A DNA stretch of 7,096 bases from Candidatus Woesearchaeota archaeon. Lineage in GTDB: Archaea; Nanobdellota; Nanobdellia; Woesearchaeales; JASKKU01. This document shows positions 1-4,910 of the stretch, in pieces (the first letter of the stretch is position 1; each line of letters opens with the position of its first letter). The stretch is taken from contig DSBS01000080.1 in assembly GCA_011045925.1 (NCBI GenBank), positions 1 through 7,096 on the forward strand, given 5' to 3'. The translations under genes and the position numbers were made by a program. The notes under the pieces are model-generated. The model had not been told where the DNA came from. It searched no databases and saw nothing but the letters and a program-made list of their open reading frames with translations.

Positions 1-45
1 TATCAAACGCTTAACTTTATTAATGAGTTTTGTTTTTTCTTTCAT
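1..45 (-). CDS. Partial CDS, probable transposase N-terminus (left copy)
   Basis: An ATG at 45-43 on the minus strand opens a frame of 15 codons with no stop before the window edge: MKEKTKLINKVKRLI. It is identical to the right-hand copy as far as that goes. A TATA box (100-94) predicts transcription starting near 71, giving a leader of about 25 nt with a strong G-rich SD (GGGAGGG, 63-57) about 11 nt before the ATG. The lysine-rich start says nothing firm about family. Transposase is inferred only from its place just inside the edge of a sharply bounded repeat present twice. It could be any duplicated gene. Confidence 0.4.
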   Translation of the reverse strand, partial: MKEKTKLINKVKRLI

Positions 46-64
46 GGGGAGAAAATCCCTCCCC
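46..64 (-). promoter_or_regulatory. SD-masking hairpin before the repeat-borne start codon (left copy)
   Basis: On the minus strand GGGGAG (64-59) can pair with CTCCCC (51-46) around a 7-nt loop, GGATTTT. The stem contains the SD-like purines and ends directly at the ATG (45). Folding would hide the ribosome site and hold translation low, a common way for IS elements to limit transposase. Confidence 0.5.
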
Positions 65-93
65 CCCTCAGACAGCCTTACGGCTGCTGAGGG
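65..93. repeat. 12-bp bulged hairpin beside the repeat's TATA box (left copy)
   Basis: CCCTCAG (65-71) and CAGCC (73-77) pair with GGCTG (82-86) and CTGAGGG (87-93); A72 is bulged and the loop is 78-81. On the minus strand the loop reads GTAA, a GNRA tetraloop, so it should be stable as RNA in transcripts entering the element. It directly abuts the TATA box at 94-100. As DNA it could be an operator for the element's promoter. Confidence 0.75.
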
Positions 94-100
94 TTATAAA
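94..100 (-). promoter_or_regulatory. TATA box of the repeat-borne gene (left copy)
   Basis: The minus strand reads TTTATAA from 100 to 94. Archaeal start sites lie about 25 bp downstream, placing initiation near 71 and leaving a leader of about 25 nt before the ATG at 45. The plus strand reads TTATAAAT here, so TBP could also bind facing secY, but secY has its own better-placed box at 138-145. Confidence 0.55.
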
Positions 101-137
101 TCTTTAGATTTTGAACAGAGCCAATCATTTCAAAATC

Positions 138-145
138 TTTATAAA
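138..145 (+). promoter_or_regulatory. secY promoter (TATA box, leaderless start)
   Basis: TTTATAAA is preceded by an A-rich stretch (CAAAATC) suitable as a BRE. Its last base is 23 bp before the ATG at 168. TBP-directed initiation about 23-25 bp downstream would put the first transcribed base at or next to the A of the ATG. The same 23-bp spacing occurs at zpr1 and the 6931 gene. Confidence 0.75.
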
Positions 146-167
146 TCATTCAGTTTTCGTAACTCAA

Positions 168-1655
168 ATGCTGCTCCAAAAGCTAAGGTATTACCTTCCC
201 GAAGTTAAGGGACCTACAGAGAAAAAGCTGGATTTTAAAACCAAGCTTAAGTGGACCGGGATAATTCTGGTTCTTTATTTTGTGCTTGGGTTTGTTCCGC
301 TTTTCGGCTTAGGCGAAAATGCGCTTCAGCAGTTTGATTTCCTCTCCATTGTTCTCGGGGCCCAGTTTGGCTCTATTATCAGCCTTGGTATAGGGCCAAT
401 TGTTACAGCATCTATTATCCTCCAGCTTCTAGTTGGTGCTGGAATAATAAAATACGACTTAACCAAGAAAGATGACAGGCAGAAGTTTGAGGCTTTGCAG
501 AAGATATTTTCTCTTGCTTTTATAATTGTCCAGGCTTTTATTTTTGTAAACATGGGCGGGCTTTCGCCTGCTCCTTTATATGACCCTGTAACAAGCAGCT
601 TTGTGGTTCAGGAGACCCCGGATACGATTGCGCTTACAGCTGGCCAGCTGTCTTCCCTGAGGTTTATGCTTATCTTCCAGCTTGTTCTTGGTGGGTTCTT
701 GATTATGCTAATGGATGAGGTTGTTGCAAAATGGGGCTTTGGCTCCGGAATCAGCCTGTTTATTGCAGCAGGAGTCAGCCAGCAGATATTTATCAGGGCT
801 TTCAGCTGGATAAAGCTGGGTGCTGCTACAGCAGGCTCTGCAGTGTATCCTATAGGGGCAATCCCAACATTATTCCTTGCGCTAAGGTCTGCTGATGCAA
901 CCACTGCCCTGCTGGAGCTCTCTGCAATATTTTTCACAGTGGTTGTATTCCTGCTTGCAGTCTATGCTCAGGCTATGAAGATTGAGATTCCGCTTTCATA
1001 CAGAAAAGTAAGAGGCTATGGAATAAGATGGCCGCTCAGCTTCATTTATACAAGCAATATTCCTGTTATCCTGACAGCAGCGCTTTTTGGAAACCTGGAG
1101 ATTTTTGCAGGCTTGCTTGAAAGGACAACCGCAGCAGCAACAGGCGGGATAATGAGGTTCATTTCTATATATGTGCTTGGCCAGGTAAATACTGTTAATG
1201 CAGGCTACGGGATAGTGCAGTGGGTCAGGTCTCCGCAGCTAATCCAGAACATAATCACTGGCTCAGTTACATCAGGGCTGATTGCTTCAGCAGTCGGCTA
1301 TGCATTCCTCATGGTGGCTTTCAGCGTTTTATTCTCGCTAATCTGGGTCCAGACTTCTGGAATGGATGCAAAGAGTGTTGCCAAACAGATAACCTCTTCA
1401 GGATTAAAGATTCCGGGGTTTAGGTCCGATCAAAGAATCCTGGAAAGGCTTCTTAACAGGTATATATGGCCTCTTGCCTTTATGGGCGCAGCCACAGTAG
1501 GGCTTATAGCAGCACTTGCTGACCTAAGCGGGGCATTGTCCAGGGGAACAGGGATTCTGCTTACTGTTATGATAATCTACAAGATGTATGAGAACATAAC
1601 AAGGCAGCATCTCATGGAGATGAGCCCTGGCCTTAGAAAGCTAATGAAAAACTAA
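168..1655 (+). CDS. secY: Preprotein translocase subunit SecY
   Basis: SecY forms the protein-conducting pore of the archaeal Sec translocon, with SecE and Sec61beta, in the cytoplasmic membrane. The 495-residue chain is strongly hydrophobic with about ten membrane segments. It carries recognisable SecY blocks: LKWTGIILVLYF in TM1 (27-38), the plug/TM2 region GSIISLGIGPIVTASII (68-84), GFGSGISLFIAAGVSQ (190-205), the cytosolic loop MKIEIPLSYRK (270-280) leading into the TSNIPVIL block (295-302), QTSGMDAKSVAKQ (395-407) and RGTGILLT (459-466). It is longer than Methanocaldococcus SecY (about 436 residues), with extra sequence around 128-160 and 216-250. I chose ATG 168 because it sits 23 bp after a TATA box and the N-terminus then begins like archaeal SecY (LRYYLPEVKGP). 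A TTG at 111 lies inside the terminal repeat, upstream of the promoter, and is unlikely. The DUF106 gene follows after 20 bp. Confidence 0.95.
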   Translation: MLLQKLRYYLPEVKGPTEKKLDFKTKLKWTGIILVLYFVLGFVPLFGLGENALQQFDFLSIVLGAQFGSIISLGIGPIVTASIILQLLVGAGIIKYDLTKKDDRQKFEALQKIFSLAFIIVQAFIFVNMGGLSPAPLYDPVTSSFVVQETPDTIALTAGQLSSLRFMLIFQLVLGGFLIMLMDEVVAKWGFGSGISLFIAAGVSQQIFIRAFSWIKLGAATAGSAVYPIGAIPTLFLALRSADATTALLELSAIFFTVVVFLLAVYAQAMKIEIPLSYRKVRGYGIRWPLSFIYTSNIPVILTAALFGNLEIFAGLLERTTAAATGGIMRFISIYVLGQVNTVNAGYGIVQWVRSPQLIQNIITGSVTSGLIASAVGYAFLMVAFSVLFSLIWVQTSGMDAKSVAKQITSSGLKIPGFRSDQRILERLLNRYIWPLAFMGAATVGLIAALADLSGALSRGTGILLTVMIIYKMYENITRQHLMEMSPGLRKLMKN

Positions 1656-1662
1656 TGCCTTT

Positions 1663-1666
1663 GGAG
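1663..1666 (+). promoter_or_regulatory. Shine-Dalgarno site of the DUF106 gene
   Basis: GGAG lies 9 nt before the ATG at 1676, in the 20-bp gap after secY. This internal operon gene has an SD while the first genes of transcripts lack one. That fixes the start and supports co-transcription with secY. Confidence 0.7.
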
Positions 1667-1675
1667 AATTAAAAA

Positions 1676-2422
1676 ATGCTAGCAATTTTTATGACAGAAC
1701 AGCCTTTGTTGTTTATTATGCTGGTAAGCCTTCTTATCAGCCTTCTTACTAACATTGTTACCAAGTATCTAACTGACCAGAAAGAGATGAAGAGGCTAAA
1801 AGAGGAAATTTCTGCTATCCAGAAAGAAATGAGGGCTGTTCAGAGCAAAGAGCCGGAAAATGCTATGAAGCTTCAGAAAAAGGCTATGAGCCTTAATTTT
1901 GCCTACACCAAGCATACCTTTAAGGCAACCTTTTATACATTTATACCTTTGATTCTCTTGTTTGGCTGGCTTAGCTTTACCCTTGCTTACCAGCCGGCAG
2001 TTCCAGGAGAGCAGGTTTCAATTGACCTGTTTACAGCACAGCCAATAGAAATTTCTGTTTCAGAGGGCTTAAGCCTAAATAGTGTTGGCATTGCAGAAGT
2101 GCAAAGAGGCTTCTGGCTCTGGAAGAGCACTCATGAGGTTACAAGAATAAACATAACCCCGCTGGAAGAAGGCGAGCACTTTATTTTTGTTTCAGAAGAT
2201 GAATGCAGCTCAAACATTTCAATTATTTCTTCTCGCCTCATAACAGAGAAGCAAGACTCTTCAAAGCTTCCAAAAGAGCCCTGCACAAACTCAGAAATAA
2301 GCATAAATTATAAGCCAAACAGAATATTTTTCCTTGGAATTAATATGCGCTGGATATGGGTTTTTATAATCTTTTCAATGCTTTTCAGCACAATACTCAA
2401 AAAAGCGTTAAAGGTTTACTGA
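1676..2422 (+). CDS. DUF106 / EMC3-like membrane protein insertase (Oxa1 superfamily)
   Basis: Archaeal DUF106 proteins are distant relatives of Oxa1/YidC, Get1 and EMC3 and are thought to help insert membrane proteins. The 248-residue protein has the family's order: TM1 (about 9-30), a charged coiled coil rich in K and E (33-70), TM2 (84-104) and TM3 (223-242), with a short basic C-terminus. The close tie to secY fits, since DUF106 genes commonly sit near secY in archaea, usually with adk between. Unusual is a stretch of roughly 110 residues between TM2 and TM3 (106-218), rich in beta-formers and acidic residues, with two cysteines (C177, C203). By family topology it would face outside. Short family members such as Mj0480 have only a small loop there. 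An internal ATG (codon 6) is a possible alternative start, but the SD spacing favours 1676. Confidence 0.75.
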   Translation: MLAIFMTEQPLLFIMLVSLLISLLTNIVTKYLTDQKEMKRLKEEISAIQKEMRAVQSKEPENAMKLQKKAMSLNFAYTKHTFKATFYTFIPLILLFGWLSFTLAYQPAVPGEQVSIDLFTAQPIEISVSEGLSLNSVGIAEVQRGFWLWKSTHEVTRINITPLEEGEHFIFVSEDECSSNISIISSRLITEKQDSSKLPKEPCTNSEISINYKPNRIFFLGINMRWIWVFIIFSMLFSTILKKALKVY

Positions 2423-2477
2423 TGTTTTTTTCTTAAGCCTTATCTTTTTTTATTAACTTGAAAAAAAGTTAAAAAAA
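2423..2477. terminator. Bidirectional T-tract terminator between DUF106 gene and radA
   Basis: This 55-bp convergent gap holds two runs of seven T on the plus strand (2425-2431, 2445-2451) and two runs of seven A (2461-2467, 2471-2477), which are T-tracts for the minus strand. Oligo-T tracts are the main archaeal termination signal. A 7-bp dyad, TTAACTT (2453-2459) with AAGTTAA (2466-2472), lies between them. Each convergent unit therefore has two terminator tracts. Confidence 0.75.
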
Positions 2478-3443
2478 TCAAAGCTCCCTTATTCCCTCAG
2501 TGTCAATGTAGAACCCGCACTCTGCCTCAGGCAGGTTTGGGCTGTCTACAAGCTTTGCTACCCTTGAGCCTTTTTTTCCCTTTCTAAGGTAAATCCTAAA
2601 GGTGCTTGAATGCGCAACCACATGCCCTCCAATTGCCTGAGTGGGGTCGCCAAAGAAAACATCCGGCTTTGCCATAACCTGGTTGGTAACATAAACAGCA
2701 AGGTTATGGAGGTCAGCAACCTTAAGCAGGTCATGCATGTGCCTGTTTAGCTTTTGCTGCCTTTCAGCAAGTGTGCCTCTCCCAACATATTCTGCCCTGA
2801 AATGAGCAGTAAGCGAGTCAACAACCAGGAGGCCGACCTTTATCTTCTCCTTTTTAATAAGGTCATCAATCTTGTCAACCAACAGAATCTGGTGGTCAGA
2901 GTTGTAAGCTCTTGCGACCTTTATTCTTTTCAGCACATTTTCCGGATTAATCTTGAGTCCTCTTGAAATCTGCTCAATCCTTTCCGGCCGGAAAGTGTTC
3001 TCAGTGTCAATGAATATTACATACGATTCAGGGTCTGACTTGATTAGGTTTACAGCAAGAAAATGGGCAATCTGGGTTTTTCCCGAGCCGTATTCGCCAA
3101 AGCATTCAGTAATGCAGGAAGTCTCAAACCCCCCTCCCATAAGCTCATCAAAAACCTTGCTTCCAGTAGATATCTTCTTGACCTTCTTTCTTTTCTCAAG
3201 AACATCAAGGCCTGTTTCAAAGCCCATTTCCATTGCGTCCCGTGCAGCAGAAATAATCTTTCTGGCAACACCTTCGCCAACACCTATGGAGTCTATCAGC
3301 TCGCCAGGGCTTGCTACTGCAATTGACATGAGGTTTTCGTATCCTGCCTCAATAAGCTTTTCAGATGTAGCTGCACCAACTCCTGGAAGGTTCATTATTC
3401 CTTTAGCATTATTTTCCTGTTTTGGATTTTGTTGAGATGCCAT
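2478..3443 (-). CDS. radA: DNA repair and recombination protein RadA
   Basis: RadA is the archaeal RecA/Rad51 recombinase, forming ATP-dependent filaments on single-stranded DNA for strand exchange. The 321-residue chain has the usual two parts. An N-terminal helix-hairpin-helix domain covers about 15-70 (LPGVGAATSEKLIEAGY; IGVGEGVARKI). The RecA core has Walker A GEYGSGKT (116-123), Walker B GLLVVD (204-209), the DSLTAHFRAEYVGRG segment (209-223) and the loop-2 region IGGHVVAHSSTFRIYL (271-286). The linker that normally carries the FxxA polymerisation motif reads FETG (75-78), with Gly (codon GGC) for Ala. The ATG at 3443 is preferred over an in-frame TTG four codons upstream: the TATA box at 3474-3481 predicts a start near 3451, inside the TTG option, leaving a leader of about 8 nt containing GTGAT. 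It lies 72 bp downstream of trmJ but has its own promoter. Confidence 0.95.
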   Translation of the reverse strand: MASQQNPKQENNAKGIMNLPGVGAATSEKLIEAGYENLMSIAVASPGELIDSIGVGEGVARKIISAARDAMEMGFETGLDVLEKRKKVKKISTGSKVFDELMGGGFETSCITECFGEYGSGKTQIAHFLAVNLIKSDPESYVIFIDTENTFRPERIEQISRGLKINPENVLKRIKVARAYNSDHQILLVDKIDDLIKKEKIKVGLLVVDSLTAHFRAEYVGRGTLAERQQKLNRHMHDLLKVADLHNLAVYVTNQVMAKPDVFFGDPTQAIGGHVVAHSSTFRIYLRKGKKGSRVAKLVDSPNLPEAECGFYIDTEGIREL

Positions 3444-3473
3444 TTTATCACACAAGAAAGAGCTTTTTTTCTA

Positions 3474-3481
3474 TTTATAAA
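3474..3481 (-). promoter_or_regulatory. radA promoter (TATA box)
   Basis: TTTATAAA on the minus strand, with the purine-rich GGAAATG just upstream as a possible BRE. Predicted initiation near 3451 gives a leader of about 8 nt before the ATG at 3443. The box allows radA to be expressed apart from the upstream trmJ. Confidence 0.7.
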
Positions 3482-3499
3482 CATTTCCGGCAGAAATGT
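3481..3499. promoter_or_regulatory. Palindrome overlapping the radA BRE (candidate operator)
   Basis: ACATTTC (3481-3487) and GAAATGT (3493-3499) form a perfect 7-bp dyad around a 5-bp spacer (CGGCA), one base overlapping the TATA box and covering the position where TFB would bind. A dimeric regulator here would block or modify TBP/TFB assembly. It could instead fold at the 3' end of trmJ mRNA, but no T-tract follows directly on the minus strand. Confidence 0.4.
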
Positions 3500-3515
3500 C
3501 TAGTGGCTTCTGTTT

Positions 3516-4223
3516 TTAGCTTAGTTTCCTGTTTATTTTTCTTAAAAGCCCCATCATTGCCGAAAACTCTTTTTTAGTCAGGAAGGCCTTGCCTATCACC
3601 CTTTTGAACACAATCCTCAGGGCTTCCTTGTTTTCTCCTGTTTCAAACTCAAGCTTTCCACAAACCTCATCAAACAGCCTTGCCAGCCATTCCTTATCTA
3701 AGCCTGTAGCGTGCTCAAAGTGAGACAGCTGGCTGGACTGCTCTTTTTTCATCTCATAGAAAAGCTCATAAAGCATTATTGCTGCAGAGTGGCTTATATT
3801 AAGAGTCTTGTTGTTTTTTTCAGAAGGGATTGTAACAATAAAATCACAGGATTCTATCTCTTCATTAGTAAGCCCCGAGCTTTCCCGGCCGAAAATGATC
3901 CCTATTTTTCCCCTGTTGTGCTTTTTTATAGCTTTGCTAACTTCTCTTGGCTCAACAGGCGCCCGAAAAACATTGTTCTTTCCTCCTACCTTTGCGGATG
4001 TAGCAATCCTTGTGTCAAGCTTACTTAGAAACCCGAAGTCCTCAACAATGCACTTATCAAGTATGCTTCTTCCGTGTTTTGCCCTTGCCCACGCTTCATC
4101 AGACTCGTGGCTGCATTTGGGGTTAATTAAGACAAGCTTCCTAAACCCAAAGTTTGACATAACCCTTGCAACAGCCCCAATGTTGCCGGGCGTTTCGGGC
4201 TCTACAAGCACAATATATATCAT
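3516..4223 (-). CDS. trmJ: tRNA (cytidine/uridine-32 2'-O)-methyltransferase TrmJ
   Basis: This is a SPOUT-class (SpoU branch) S-adenosylmethionine-dependent enzyme, acting in the cytoplasm as a knotted dimer that methylates the ribose at tRNA position 32. The 235-residue protein starts IVLVEPETPGNIGAVAR (4-20), containing motif 1 with N14 and R20. Motif 2 is IGIIFGRESSGLTNEE (107-122) and motif 3 runs from TIPS (131-134) to TLNISHSAAIMLYE (140-153). The C-terminal helical extension (170-232), including RIVFKRVIGKAFLTKKE, is typical of TrmJ rather than TrmL or TrmH. Motif 3 has ISHSAA where bacterial members usually have LSQA or similar. The ATG fits the family's N-terminus exactly; no clear SD is seen. 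Archaeal TrmJ is reported to favour cytidine at position 32; the substrate here is not readable from sequence. Confidence 0.85.
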   Translation of the reverse strand: MIYIVLVEPETPGNIGAVARVMSNFGFRKLVLINPKCSHESDEAWARAKHGRSILDKCIVEDFGFLSKLDTRIATSAKVGGKNNVFRAPVEPREVSKAIKKHNRGKIGIIFGRESSGLTNEEIESCDFIVTIPSEKNNKTLNISHSAAIMLYELFYEMKKEQSSQLSHFEHATGLDKEWLARLFDEVCGKLEFETGENKEALRIVFKRVIGKAFLTKKEFSAMMGLLRKINRKLS

Positions 4224-4280
4224 TTTTCAGATTTAACAATTGTTTTAGTGTATTCCTTTCATCTTTTAGAATCTTTGTGT

Positions 4281-4286
4281 TTTATA
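4281..4286 (-). promoter_or_regulatory. trmJ promoter (TATA box)
   Basis: The minus strand reads AATATAAAAC, with TATAAA at 4286-4281. Initiation about 23 bp downstream would fall near 4258, giving a leader of about 35 nt before the ATG at 4223. It shares the 134-bp gap 4224-4357 with the divergent zpr1 promoter; I see no other feature in that gap. Confidence 0.5.
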
Positions 4287-4329
4287 TTACTTGCCTTGTG
4301 CAGCATTCATATTGAAAAAACAAAAACAA

Positions 4330-4335
4330 TATAAA
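4330..4335 (+). promoter_or_regulatory. zpr1 promoter (TATA box, leaderless start)
   Basis: TATAAA within AATATAAAT, preceded by an A-rich BRE-like stretch. Its last base is 23 bp before the ATG at 4358, the same spacing as at secY, so the transcript should begin at or next to the start codon. It probably also drives the primase gene 16 bp beyond zpr1. Confidence 0.75.
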
Positions 4336-4357
4336 TGAAGCTTTGAATTCACAATTA

Positions 4358-4894
4358 ATGGAAGAGGAATCTTACGAAATAGAAACCCTTGAAAACCAAA
4401 AATGCCCCATGTGCGGCCAGAATACGCTAACTCTTCTTGAAAGTGAGCGTGAAATCCCCTATTTCAAGAAAGTCTTTCTTTTCTCTATGAGTTGCTCTAG
4501 CTGCCATTACCATAGCTCAGATGTTGAGGTGGCTGATGCAGGAGAGCCGCTTAAATTTACATTTGAGGTGCAGGATGAGAAAGACCTTAATGTTAGGGTA
4601 ATAAAGTCTTCAGAGGCAGTTGTAAAAGTCGGAAGAATAGCAACCATCGAGCCAGGTATAGCATCAAACGGGTATATTACTAATATAGAAGGCCTGCTTA
4701 GCAGGGTTAAGTCCCAGCTTGAGTTTGCAGCTGAAAGCGAAGAAGACGAAGATGCTGTGAAAAAGGCAAAGGCCCACCTTAAGAAAATAAGGAGAATCCT
4801 CTGGGGGAGCGACCCCGTCACCATCATAATATCGGATAAGACAGGCAACTCAGCCATAGTAAGCGATAAAGCAAAGATTGAAAAATTAAAATAG
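4358..4894 (+). CDS. ZPR1-type zinc-ribbon protein
   Basis: The 178-residue protein has the single ZPR1 module seen in archaea: a four-cysteine zinc ribbon (CPMC at 16-19, CSSC at 46-49) followed by a beta-rich domain with PGIASNGYITNIEGLLSRV (99-117), the family's conserved block. Eukaryotic ZPR1 has two such modules and binds eEF1A, acting as a folding factor; an equivalent role on archaeal EF1A is an inference. A charged helical stretch (125-146) precedes the final beta segment. ATG 4358 is chosen over the in-frame TTG at 4343 because it sits 23 bp after a TATA box and no SD is present, as expected for a leaderless message. The primase gene follows after 16 bp on the same strand. Confidence 0.85.
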   Translation: MEEESYEIETLENQKCPMCGQNTLTLLESEREIPYFKKVFLFSMSCSSCHYHSSDVEVADAGEPLKFTFEVQDEKDLNVRVIKSSEAVVKVGRIATIEPGIASNGYITNIEGLLSRVKSQLEFAAESEEDEDAVKKAKAHLKKIRRILWGSDPVTIIISDKTGNSAIVSDKAKIEKLK

Positions 4895-4910
4895 TTATTA
4901 CCTTCTGATA

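Larger units (their letters stand above)
1..122 (-). mobile_element. 5' end of a probable insertion sequence (left copy, cut by window edge)
   Basis: Positions 3-122 are repeated without mismatch, inverted, at 6977-7096. Identity stops abruptly at 122/123. Read from the inner edge outward, the unit begins GGCTCTGTTCAAAATCT, a tip resembling the ends of several DDE-transposase IS families. It then has a TATA box (100-94), a 12-bp bulged hairpin, an SD inside a second hairpin, and an ATG at 45 opening a lysine-rich reading frame that runs off the window. A promoter and short leader within about 80 bp of a sharp repeat edge is a typical IS 5' end, and a multicopy IS would explain why the sequence stops inside the repeat at both ends. 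The other IS end and the target-site duplication are not visible, so family and length are unknown. Alternatives are another duplicated locus or an assembly fold-back. Confidence 0.55.
3..122 (+). repeat. Inverted repeat, left arm (at least 120 bp, perfect)
   Basis: Each base p in 3-122 is complementary to base 7099-p, with no mismatch that I could find. The match breaks at 123 (A here; C on the equivalent strand of the other arm). The right arm ends at the last base of the window, so the repeat may continue outward; 120 bp is a minimum. Confidence 0.97.

Noticed and set aside
65..93. The GC-rich hairpin as an intrinsic terminator, tRNA fragment or C/D box RNA
   Set aside because: No T-tract follows on either strand, there is no cloverleaf, and no C box accompanies the CTGA sequences, which simply form part of the stem.
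111..167. Extending secY upstream to the TTG at 111
   Set aside because: The extension begins inside the terminal repeat and precedes the TATA box at 138-145, and the added residues do not look like SecY. The mirror TTG at 6988 is rejected for the same reasons.
2953..3435. 160-codon open frame on the plus strand inside radA
   Set aside because: It is fully antisense to a conserved gene, has no family resemblance, and arises from codon bias in the opposite frame. The same applies to the 142-codon frame opposite trmJ (3808-4236).
3444..3455. TTG start for radA four codons upstream of the ATG
   Set aside because: The TATA box at 3474-3481 is only 19 bp away, so the predicted transcript would start within or after the TTG; the ATG at 3443 fits better.
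4245..4262. Five-codon upstream frame (MKGIH) in the trmJ leader
   Set aside because: Its ATG is only 19 bp after the TATA box, so it is probably upstream of the start site, and chance occurrence is likely.
4343..4357. TTG start for zpr1
   Set aside because: It is only 8 bp after the TATA box and would not be transcribed.
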